Below are positions 23,558 through 30,661 of a stretch of DNA of 34,906 nt, in pieces. The notes under the pieces are model-generated. The model did not search any database. It worked only from the letters and a program-made list of their open reading frames with translations, and had not been told where the DNA came from. Location: contig CAVFYJ010000026.1 in assembly GCA_963626545.1 (NCBI GenBank), forward strand, positions 1 through 34,906, read 5' to 3'. The position numbers were made by a program, and so were the translations under genes. Position 1 is the stretch's first letter. Every line of letters starts with the position of its first letter. Source of the stretch: Anthropogastromicrobium sp963626545 (GTDB taxonomy: Bacteria > Bacillota > Clostridia > Lachnospirales > Lachnospiraceae).

Positions 23558-26500
23558 TTACTCTGCGGACAGCTTGCTTAACTCGCCTGTCTGCAAATTG
23601 TAGCTGTAGGTCTGTACCTCTGCCTTCTTATTGTCTGCTTCCTTTGCTGTGAGAATAATGTAATCTTCCATTGCATGTTCAACAGACACAAGCTCAAGTG
23701 AATCATCGGGTTCAAAAACAGTTTCCAGCTCACTTCCGTTTGGACGAACTCTTGCAAGATTTCCATCATACAGGCCATAGACCCAATTTCCATTTCCACA
23801 AAGACCAGATGGATCCGATACGCCATCAAAATCAAGAAGAACAATCGTGCCAACATCCAGATTGCAGCTGTACATCAGCTCTGTCTTTGTATCATAATAG
23901 ATCAAATACGATCCGATTACCTGTGCCCATGCCACATCTCGACCATCATCAATGCCAAGCTCTAAACGCTGAGTGTATGTATGCTGGTAATCACTTCTTG
24001 TAATGTCTCCATCCGTATCCAGATAATAAACCATACCTTCACCGAACGTAAGGAATCGTTCAATATATGGGTATGCGGTTCCCTCTGGATTTCCAGTCAT
24101 CGAATACTCACGATTTTCGGAGAAAATACTGCCATTCATAATATAGGCTTCCTCACCAACATTCTGTGCACTCAACTGTAAGTCGGTACCATCAAGCTGC
24201 GTACTATATGCATTTAACACGTTATCCTGATAAGCAAGCATATAGACACGATAGCCAATGATATTAAAGCCCGGTGTGTTCACAGCTACCTGTGCAGCTC
24301 CCGTCAGATCACTCTGATTGGTATACAGTGTATCAAATGCCTCATCAAAGTTTGTATACTTTGCATAGATGCAACCAGAAGAAACGTCTGGAAGCAATGT
24401 ATAGCTTTCATTTGAGAAAGACGGATACTTTGCCTTTGCTGCCTCATGATATGGATTGACCTCCTCAGAAACTTCCTCAGAAGATTCTGACTCTGTTTCC
24501 TCTTCTGTTTCAGATTCGATTTTGGTTTCTGCAGTTTCCGTCTCAGATTCTGCTTCGTTTTCTAATTCAGCAATCTTTGACTCTGCTTCGGATTCTGATT
24601 CTATGGTTTGTTTTTCTGTTTCATCAGTTTCCAATTTAACAGTCTCGGATTCACTCTCTGATGCTAATTCAGATTCATTTTCAGAACTAGACTCACTCTC
24701 TGAATTTTTCTCTGTCTCCTGCTCAGATATACTCTCTGTCTCAGATTCAGACTCCACTTCTGCAACCGTCTTTGTTTGTGTTTCAAGCTCAGACTGTACA
24801 GCCGGTTTATCCTGCGTTTCTGCTTCTGTTTCTGCTTCACTGGACAAATTTTCTGCACTATCAGATACAGCAGCTGTATCAGCTGCTGTACCATTCGATG
24901 TTTGATTAATTAATTCGCCGTCTGCGCCTGCTTCACTATCAGCACCGTTTTCGGCATTTTCATTGTTATTTTGTGTACTACTACTGCTCTCTTCGGCTGA
25001 AGATGATGTTGTCACTGCATCTGACTCAGAAGAGCTTTCCTTCTCAGATACCGGCTCACTTGATACCTCTGCCTTGGAATCCTCGTCAGAAGACTGTTCC
25101 GGCAACTTGGTACCTTCTGTTTTACTCGGCTGATTGCCAGCAGAGAACTGTTCGTTCAGCGTATTTACAAGTTCGCCAAGATGACCAGTCGCCGCAAGGA
25201 TTGCTGCTGCAAGCGCAACGGAAGAGACAAGAACCAAAAGTACAAGCGGCACAATATGACGTTTCTTCTTTTTTGCTGGTTCATAGGTTTCTTCGTCTAC
25301 GTCAACATAACGGCTGACATCTTCCTGTTTCAAATCATCAATAATGGCTTTTTCATATTCGTAAACAGAGTCATCTACAAGTGTTGCTCTCGGCATACGC
25401 TTTGTGTTTTCCTCTGAATTCTCAGAAGAATCTATATCTGCGGACTCATCCTCTTCAACCTGCGAATCATTGTCACCCTCATCGGAATAATTGTCGTCTA
25501 AATAGTCATCATCCGAATATTCCTCATCAGAATACTCATCTTCTGAATATTCATCGCTGAGAGATTCCTCCTCAGGTGTCAACGCTTCAGCTGATTCAGC
25601 TTCTTCTGAACGATCAGAATCATTTAATTCGTCTGATTCATCCGATTCGGTTGATTCCGAGGTCGTTTGCTCTGTAGCTTCAGATTCCAACGTTTCTGTC
25701 TCTGCAGTCTCTTCTTCAGACGCTTCTACTACTTCGTTGGTTTCATCTGATTCATTTTCATCTATGATACTCTCAACAGCTTCACCATTCTCTGGATCTG
25801 CCGTTTCACCCTCATAAGAATCTTCTTGCGAATTTTCATCAACTTCTTCTGAGATATCTCCTTCTGAAACTTCTTCCTCTAGAGTTTCGCTCTCCTCTTC
25901 CTGACGGATCACTGGCTCAGAAGTATTGGTCAGCTTCGCACCGGTCTTTAAAAGAGATGCGACAAAGTTATCTGCGGAGGTTTCCCACTCCTCATCATCT
26001 TCGTCCTCTTCCTCCTCAAAGAATTCCTCTGCTTCCCCTTCCTCTGCCCATTCTTCATCGGCAGACTCAGATTCTGCTTCAGTTTCCTGATCAGAATAAT
26101 CCTCAGCGTCAGCGTTTTCTGCTGCTTCAGTTGTTTCGGTTGTTTCTGATTCTTTTGGTGCTTCAGTTGTTTCGGTTGTTTCTGATTCTTTTGGTGCTTC
26201 GGTTGGCTCAATTGCCTCTGGCTCATCCTGCTGCTTTTCCAGATCCTGAACATTCTGCGCCATTTCCTTTTGCAGAACATCCATCTCTTTTTCCAGCTGT
26301 TTGACCTCGGCAATCTCCTTTTGAATATCCTTTTGTATGGAGCTTTCTGACTTATCAGAATTATCCTCAATCGAAGCTTCCTCAAACTGCTCGGATACCG
26401 CAGCAGTCTCTGCCTCCCACAGTTCTTCTTTTACTTCAGCTGTTGCTTCCTGTACCTTGGAAGATTCTTCCATTGGAACCTTCTGAATTCGGCTCTGTGT

Positions 26501-28189
26501 TTCCTTTGCCTGCTGCAGTAGCCGTGCAAATGCAAGATCTGCCTGCATCTGAGGTGAAGACTCCTGCTCTGCCGGTGTCACTTCCTGTTCCTGAGAAACT
26601 GTCTCTGTTTCCTCGATCAGCTGCGCATCAGATGCCTCATTGGAAGTTTCACTAGGCTTGTCATTGGAATCATCTGAGTCATCTGTTGTTTCGGTTGGCT
26701 CAGCTGCTTCAACTGCTTCAGTCGTTTCATCTGCTTCAGTCGTTTTATCTACCTCAGTCATTTTAACTGCTTCAGTTGACTCAACGTTTTCTGCAGTTTC
26801 GCAAGTCTTGACATCCTTAGTTGTTTCACTTTCATTCGACTCTACCGATTCCAATTCGCCTGTAGAATCTTCATCCGCAGAATTATTCTCTGGATTTGCC
26901 TCTGATGCTTCCGGCTCTACCGATTCTGTTGACTCTGTATCTGCAGATTCCACTGCTTCTACAAAATCTGTTGACTCAGCATCTTCCTCTTTCAGATTCA
27001 AAAGTGCCTTTACTTCTTCCTGCTTCTGAAGCTCTTCAGCCTCTTTCTGCTTTCGAAGTGCTTCGGCCTCCTCTGCCTTACGAATTTCTTCCTTTTCTCT
27101 TCTGACAGCATCTAATCGCTCTTCGCTCTTTACAAAATGCTTCTTTACAGCCAGACGATAAAAATACTCGGCATCATCGAGTGATTTTTCGGTTACTGTT
27201 CCCTCTTCGTAAAACTTTCCAAGGTAATAGCAAGCCTCACCGTTTAGCTTTTTCTCTTCATCTTTTGCCTTTGACAGCCATTCGAATGCCTGAGTCTCGT
27301 CGATCTCAGCCACCTCACCATTTGCAAAGCTAACGCCAAGCACAATGGCAACGGTTGGATCTTCACTATCTGCACACTCGGATGCCCATTTGCATGCCTT
27401 TTTCAGATCATACTTTGCTGCATCCTGATCAAAATAGTAATGTACCAGATATTCCTGAGCACGAGTATTGCCCTCCTCTGCCGCTTCTGTCATCAGACGC
27501 TCGGCAATGGAAATATCCTTTACTGCGAGCGGATTCCTAAAGTAGATCAGCGCAAGCTCAACCTTTGACTCAGAATAGCCCTGTCTGGCCGCTTTAAAAA
27601 ACCATTCGGCCGCTTTTCCATAATTCTTGTTGACTCCGCCATAGCCGTTTTTATAAATCAATCCCAGATTGTGCTGCATCTGCGGATCTCCATGGGATGC
27701 CGCACTACTGTACCATTTTAACGCTATGATCTCATTTGCCTCTACACCAATGCCAAATAAGAAACAATAGCCTAAATTGTACTGAGCATCTGCATAGTCC
27801 TGCTGCGCCGATGCCTGATACCAGTAAACAGCAGCAGCTTCATCCTTTTCGACTCCACGACCCTCAGCATAGCAATTTGCTAATCCATACTGAGCCTGCG
27901 GATTTCCAACCTGGGCAGCTTCATAAAACCGCCTTGCCGCTTCCTGAAACCAATACTGTGCTGCCGAAAGGTTCTGTTCAATACCAGTTCCTTCCTCATA
28001 ACAGATACCCAACTGATATTGAGCCTCTGCATTCCCTGCATTTGCTGCCGAATAAAAACACTGGGCAGCCGCGCCGTGATCCACAGCCGTACCGGTTCCA
28101 TTTTTATAGCAGATACCAAGTCTCGTGAGTGCCTCGGTATTTCCCTGCTGTGCTAGGCGGTACAATTCTTCAACTGTATGTGTATTCAT
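23558..28189 (-). CDS. Giant single-pass membrane protein: Sel1 repeats, acidic linker, TM helix, propeller-like ectodomain
   Basis: This 1543-residue protein has five parts. Residues 1 to ~365 are tandem Sel1-like repeats of ~36 residues (ALTRLGICYKNGTGTAVDHG, AQYQLGICYEEGTGIEQNLS and others). Residues ~360-395 are a charged helix rich in KEAEEL. Residues ~400-965 are a very acidic Glu/Ser/Thr disordered region with tandem repeats. KKKKRH followed by a hydrophobic helix (~977-1001) is the sole membrane span; positive-inside places the N terminus in the cytoplasm. Then comes a Ser/Glu-rich stalk to ~1240 and a beta-rich domain (~1244-1543) with blade-like YLIYYDTKTELMYSCNLD and NWVYGLYDGNLARVRPNGSE, resembling DUF5050-type propellers. 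ATG 28189, with AAAGGGG upstream, is preferred over 28225. Function is unknown; it may link an extracytoplasmic sensor to a cytoplasmic scaffold. Confidence 0.75.
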   Translation of the reverse strand: MNTHTVEELYRLAQQGNTEALTRLGICYKNGTGTAVDHGAAAQCFYSAANAGNAEAQYQLGICYEEGTGIEQNLSAAQYWFQEAARRFYEAAQVGNPQAQYGLANCYAEGRGVEKDEAAAVYWYQASAQQDYADAQYNLGYCFLFGIGVEANEIIALKWYSSAASHGDPQMQHNLGLIYKNGYGGVNKNYGKAAEWFFKAARQGYSESKVELALIYFRNPLAVKDISIAERLMTEAAEEGNTRAQEYLVHYYFDQDAAKYDLKKACKWASECADSEDPTVAIVLGVSFANGEVAEIDETQAFEWLSKAKDEEKKLNGEACYYLGKFYEEGTVTEKSLDDAEYFYRLAVKKHFVKSEERLDAVRREKEEIRKAEEAEALRKQKEAEELQKQEEVKALLNLKEEDAESTDFVEAVESADTESTESVEPEASEANPENNSADEDSTGELESVESNESETTKDVKTCETAENVESTEAVKMTEVDKTTEADETTEAVEAAEPTETTDDSDDSNDKPSETSNEASDAQLIEETETVSQEQEVTPAEQESSPQMQADLAFARLLQQAKETQSRIQKVPMEESSKVQEATAEVKEELWEAETAAVSEQFEEASIEDNSDKSESSIQKDIQKEIAEVKQLEKEMDVLQKEMAQNVQDLEKQQDEPEAIEPTEAPKESETTETTEAPKESETTETTEAAENADAEDYSDQETEAESESADEEWAEEGEAEEFFEEEEDEDDEEWETSADNFVASLLKTGAKLTNTSEPVIRQEEESETLEEEVSEGDISEEVDENSQEDSYEGETADPENGEAVESIIDENESDETNEVVEASEEETAETETLESEATEQTTSESTESDESDELNDSDRSEEAESAEALTPEEESLSDEYSEDEYSDEEYSDDDYLDDNYSDEGDNDSQVEEDESADIDSSENSEENTKRMPRATLVDDSVYEYEKAIIDDLKQEDVSRYVDVDEETYEPAKKKKRHIVPLVLLVLVSSVALAAAILAATGHLGELVNTLNEQFSAGNQPSKTEGTKLPEQSSDEDSKAEVSSEPVSEKESSSESDAVTTSSSAEESSSSTQNNNENAENGADSEAGADGELINQTSNGTAADTAAVSDSAENLSSEAETEAETQDKPAVQSELETQTKTVAEVESESETESISEQETEKNSESESSSENESELASESESETVKLETDETEKQTIESESEAESKIAELENEAESETETAETKIESETEEETESESSEEVSEEVNPYHEAAKAKYPSFSNESYTLLPDVSSGCIYAKYTNFDEAFDTLYTNQSDLTGAAQVAVNTPGFNIIGYRVYMLAYQDNVLNAYSTQLDGTDLQLSAQNVGEEAYIMNGSIFSENREYSMTGNPEGTAYPYIERFLTFGEGMVYYLDTDGDITRSDYQHTYTQRLELGIDDGRDVAWAQVIGSYLIYYDTKTELMYSCNLDVGTIVLLDFDGVSDPSGLCGNGNWVYGLYDGNLARVRPNGSELETVFEPDDSLELVSVEHAMEDYIILTAKEADNKKAEVQTYSYNLQTGELSKLSAE
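26125..26196. repeat. 36-bp tandem repeat inside the acidic region of the giant protein gene
   Basis: Two perfect, adjacent 36-bp units (26125-26160 and 26161-26196), with a partial third, encode a 12-residue acidic unit containing APKESETTETTE. The repeat keeps frame, so copy number could vary without breaking the gene. Confidence 0.9.
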
Positions 28190-28228
28190 GCTTGTACCCC
28201 TTTGAAATCTTATCGTCATTTTCAATTA

Positions 28229-28258
28229 TTACACTTCACGACACGCATAAACTGTAAC
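28229..28258. repeat. Imperfect inverted repeat in the giant-gene leader
   Basis: TTACACTTCACG (28229-28240) and AAACTGTAAC (28249-28258) form a loose inverted pair of the same GTTAC/GTGAA type seen at 28348-28405. It lies between the promoter and the start codon of the giant protein gene. Confidence 0.35.
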
Positions 28259-28279
28259 ACAAAAATCCGATTCATATCA

Positions 28280-28308
28280 ATTTTACCACACTTACTGCTT
28301 ATTCGCAA
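28280..28308 (-). promoter_or_regulatory. Promoter of the giant Sel1 membrane protein gene
   Basis: On the minus strand TTGCGA (28303-28308), a 17-bp spacer and TAAAAT (28280-28285) form a good sigma-A-type promoter, with TGG just before the -10 box. It lies about 90 bp before the start codon at 28189. Confidence 0.6.
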
Positions 28309-28347
28309 GCACTATGCCATAGATTTTATTCTTACCATTTCTTTACA

Positions 28348-28405
28348 ATTACAGTTCACGAATACGCCAATGTTTATGTCAAAGCCCCTACCCGCGAACA
28401 GTAAC
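28348..28405. repeat. Inverted-repeat element ATTACAGTTCACG / CGCGAACAGTAAC
   Basis: ATTACAGTTCACG (28348-28360) and CGCGAACAGTAAC (28393-28405) are inverted relative to each other with about 32 bases between. The element sits between the divergent promoters of the giant protein gene and tRNA-Trp. Related single copies occur elsewhere in the window. The stretch 28190-28506 has no gene and holds only this element, the one at 28229-28258 and the two promoters. Confidence 0.5.
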
Positions 28406-28444
28406 CCGTATTGAATCAATTTTTGGAATTTTTTCAAAAAAGTG

Positions 28445-28473
28445 TTGACAAATCTGTGTCCATATGCTAATAT
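28445..28473 (+). promoter_or_regulatory. tRNA-Trp promoter
   Basis: A perfect TTGACA (28445-28450), 17-bp spacer and TAATAT (28468-28473), with an extended TGC in front of the -10 box. It is a strong constitutive-type promoter 33 bp before the tRNA. Confidence 0.8.
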
Positions 28474-28506
28474 ATAGAAGTCGGTTGCAAAAGCCGATAA
28501 ACGCAA

Positions 28507-28577
28507 AGGGGTATAGTTCAATGGTAGAGCAACGGTCTCCAAAACCGTAAATACGGGTTCGAATCCTGTTACCCCTG
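28507..28577 (+). tRNA. tRNA-Trp (anticodon CCA)
   Basis: The acceptor stem AGGGGTA (28507-28513) pairs with TACCCCT (28570-28576), with discriminator G at 28577. The anticodon arm is ACGGT-CTCCAAA-ACCGT, giving anticodon CCA for tryptophan. The T arm is ACGGG-TTCGAAT-CCTGT with one wobble pair. The D arm is GTTC-AATGGTA-GAGC. The 3' CCA is not encoded. It is a single tRNA with its own promoter and terminator. Confidence 0.95.
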
Positions 28578-28583
28578 CTGAGA

Positions 28584-28608
28584 AGACATCCGTTAGGGTG
28601 TCTTTTTT
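28584..28608 (+). terminator. Terminator of tRNA-Trp
   Basis: The stem AGACATCC / GGGTGTCT (28584-28603) with loop GTTA is followed by TTTTTG on the plus strand, immediately after the tRNA. Confidence 0.85.
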
Positions 28609-28613
28609 GTTAT

Positions 28614-28641
28614 ATAAAAATGAAGGGGCGCATCACGCCCC
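28614..28641 (-). terminator. radA terminator overlapping the radA stop codon
   Basis: GGGGCG (28625-28630) and CGCCCC (28636-28641) form a GC stem. Its 5-base loop, CATCA on the plus strand, contains the radA stop codon (28633-28635). On the minus strand the hairpin is followed by TTCATTTTTATA. Confidence 0.7.
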
Positions 28642-30021
28642 CTGCATCTTCTCAATCAGCCCTGCGGCTTCCCTGACGGTCGCCACTGGAATGCACTTCA
28701 TTCCCTCCGGAACAGTAATATCCTTCGCACTAATCTTTGGCAGAATGCAGCAGGTAAATCCCAGTCGCGCGGCCTCGTTAATACGCTGCTGCACCATGCT
28801 GACACCTCGAATCTCTCCTGCCAGTCCAACTTCCCCGAAAATAACGGTATGCGCATCAATCACGCGGTCGCGAAAACTTCCCGCAATTGCCATAACCACC
28901 GCCAAATCAAGCGCCGGCTCACTGATTCGGATTCCGCCGGTAACATTGATATACGCATCGCACGATGACAGCACCATTCCCATTCGCTTCTCCAAAACTG
29001 CAATCAACAGATTCACGCGATTTCCGTCCATTCCGGCACTCGTGCGTCTCGGCAGTCCAAAGCTTGTCCGGCAGACAAGCGCCTGTACCTCGAGCATGAT
29101 CGGGCGCGTGCCCTCCATCAAACAAGCCGTAACGGTACCACTGCTGTCGAGGCTTCGCCCTTCAAGTAGGTAAGCAGACGGATTGGCAACCTCTTTCAAG
29201 CCAGACTGCACCATCTCAAACACGCCCATCTCATTTGTCGCACCAAAACGATTCTTTACCGCACGCAAAATTCGATACATCGCGCTGCGATCACCCTCAA
29301 AATAAAGCACCGTGTCCACCATATGCTCAAGCACTCTCGGACCGGCAACAACGCCTTCCTTTGTCACATGGCCAACCAGAAAAATTGTGATGCCTCTGCC
29401 CTTTGCAATCTGCATCAGCGTATTGGTACATTCTCGGACTTGGCTGACGCTGCCCGGTGCCGAAGTGACATCATCGCGGTACATCGTCTGAATGGAATCA
29501 ATGACAACGATCTGCGGCAGCTCCTTTGTGATTACAGTATCGATTCGCTCCAGATTCGTCTCCGAAAGCAACAACAAGTCTCCCGAAAAGCCGCCGAGAC
29601 GATCGGCGCGCATTTTAACCTGACGCGCCGATTCCTCACCCGACACATACAGCACCTTCTTGCCGGATACCGCCAGATTTCGGCACACCTGTAACAGCAA
29701 CGTCGATTTTCCAATTCCCGGATCACCACCGACAAGAATCAACGAACCCGTGACCAGACCACCGCCAAGCACGCGGTCTAATTCGTGAAGTCCGGTGCTG
29801 CTTCGATCTTCCTCATCGATGTTGATTTCTTCTAATCGAAGCGGCTTTGATGCCTCAAGTCCCATTTTCTTGATTCCGCCTGATTTTGTTGTGGTGGTGC
29901 TTCCTGCCGTTGGCTCCTCGACAAAGGTATTCCACTGACGACACCCCGGACACTGGCCCATCCATTTTGTGGACTCGTATCCGCATTCTTTACAGAAAAA
30001 AGCAGTCTGCTTTGCCTTCAT
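28633..30021 (-). CDS. radA: DNA repair protein RadA (Sms)
   Basis: This 462-residue RecA-related helicase acts in branch migration during recombination and repair. It has an N-terminal C4 zinc finger (C10, C13, C24, C27 in FCKECGYESTKWMGQCPGC), Walker A GGDPGIGKST, the RadA-specific KNRFG motif in AVKNRFGATNE, and a C-terminal Lon-protease-like domain (VTGGIRISEPALDLAV, VIFGEVGLAGEIRGV). Length matches the family. AGGAGG is the ribosome site. A terminator hairpin's T tract directly abuts that ribosome site, so no promoter fits between. The neighbour clpC is a common radA partner in Firmicutes. Confidence 0.97.
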   Translation of the reverse strand: MKAKQTAFFCKECGYESTKWMGQCPGCRQWNTFVEEPTAGSTTTTKSGGIKKMGLEASKPLRLEEINIDEEDRSSTGLHELDRVLGGGLVTGSLILVGGDPGIGKSTLLLQVCRNLAVSGKKVLYVSGEESARQVKMRADRLGGFSGDLLLLSETNLERIDTVITKELPQIVVIDSIQTMYRDDVTSAPGSVSQVRECTNTLMQIAKGRGITIFLVGHVTKEGVVAGPRVLEHMVDTVLYFEGDRSAMYRILRAVKNRFGATNEMGVFEMVQSGLKEVANPSAYLLEGRSLDSSGTVTACLMEGTRPIMLEVQALVCRTSFGLPRRTSAGMDGNRVNLLIAVLEKRMGMVLSSCDAYINVTGGIRISEPALDLAVVMAIAGSFRDRVIDAHTVIFGEVGLAGEIRGVSMVQQRINEAARLGFTCCILPKISAKDITVPEGMKCIPVATVREAAGLIEKMQGA

Positions 30022-30031
30022 AACGCCTCCT

Positions 30032-30068
30032 AAAAGAAAAGCTGCATGGAACTTTTACCATGCAGCTT
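30032..30068 (-). terminator. Intrinsic terminator directly before the radA ribosome site
   Basis: AAGCTGCATGG (30058-30068 on the complement) and CCATGCAGCTT (30039-30049) form a perfect 11-bp stem with an 8-base loop. TTCTTTTA follows and merges into the radA AGGAGG. It ends the small-protein transcript or attenuates radA. Confidence 0.85.
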
Positions 30069-30093
30069 ATGTACGAAAAATTGAACCTGTATC

Positions 30094-30507
30094 TTATTTC
30101 TTGCGAATCAGAACCTTCTTTACGCATCCGGACTCAAGCTCAAGTGAGATTACGATCTTTCCAGAAAGATTGGTCTCATAATTTTCAATCACGGCATCAT
30201 CCACACTTACCTCATACTCGGTATCGTCCTCTACTGCTACGATAATCTGGGTATCCTGGAATCCGTTTACGATAAAGGAAATCTCGTCCTCTGTTTCCTT
30301 ATAATCGGTAACGACAGTTCCCGGTGTTGACTCATAGGCAAATGTCTCGTTCTTCTCTAATCTGGTGATGTCATGGAAGGTCTTTACCTTATATACATCT
30401 CCGTCAAATACATAATCCGAAACCTTTCCCTTTGTCGGAAGATCATAATTTCCAAAGCTTAATGTACTATCTTCCTCAGTGCGGATTAATTCCTTAATTC
30501 CTGCCAT
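30094..30507 (-). CDS. Small acidic protein of unknown function
   Basis: I do not recognise a domain in this 137-residue protein. It is acidic and appears strand-rich, with alternating patterns such as EISFIVNGFQDTQIIVAVED and TEYEVSVDDAVIENYETN, then a basic end, VKKVLIRKK. There is no signal peptide or membrane helix, so it is cytoplasmic. GGAGG lies 8-9 bases before the ATG, and a convincing promoter (30619-30647) and terminator (30039-30068) bracket it, so it is a real monocistronic gene. It sits between clpC and radA, which may mean a stress-related role, but nothing in the sequence shows one. Confidence 0.8.
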   Translation of the reverse strand: MAGIKELIRTEEDSTLSFGNYDLPTKGKVSDYVFDGDVYKVKTFHDITRLEKNETFAYESTPGTVVTDYKETEDEISFIVNGFQDTQIIVAVEDDTEYEVSVDDAVIENYETNLSGKIVISLELESGCVKKVLIRKK

Positions 30508-30572
30508 TGTTATTTCCTCCTGCTTTTTGCTGCTGCATTGCAGTCGCTCATGAACTGCATTTCGTATATATT

Positions 30573-30605
30573 GCGGTTCGCCGTTCTGTTATTCAGACGA
30601 ACCGC
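30573..30605 (-). other. Leader hairpin upstream of the small acidic protein gene
   Basis: GCGGTTCG (30573-30580) and CGAACCGC (30598-30605) form a perfect 8-bp stem, with a smaller inner TCTG/CAGA pairing. It lies in the 5' leader between promoter and ribosome site. No T tract follows, so a terminator is unlikely. Confidence 0.55.
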
Positions 30606-30618
30606 TTATCGCTATTTC

Positions 30619-30647
30619 AGTATAGCATATCAAAATTGATTTTCCAA
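30619..30647 (-). promoter_or_regulatory. Promoter of the small acidic protein gene
   Basis: On the minus strand TTGGAA (30642-30647), a 17-bp spacer and TATACT (30619-30624), with TGC in front of the -10 box (extended type). It begins 15 bp after the clpC stop codon. No clear clpC terminator is visible between, so some clpC read-through is likely. Confidence 0.65.
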
Positions 30648-30661
30648 CCAAAAATTCAACT

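Noticed and set aside
24456..24905. 149-codon plus-strand open frame rich in Ser, Asp and Val
   Set aside because: It is the exact antisense of the Glu/Ser/Thr-repeat coding of the giant membrane protein. Codon bias there keeps the opposite frame open. No ribosome site and no recognisable domain.
26125..26196. Direct repeats that could look like a CRISPR remnant
   Set aside because: The units are adjacent with no spacers and encode an in-frame peptide repeat; no cas genes in the window.
25948..26385. 145-codon minus-strand frame rich in Lys, Arg and Gln
   Set aside because: Out-of-frame shadow of the acidic repeat region of the giant gene; composition follows from frame-shifted Glu/Ser codons.
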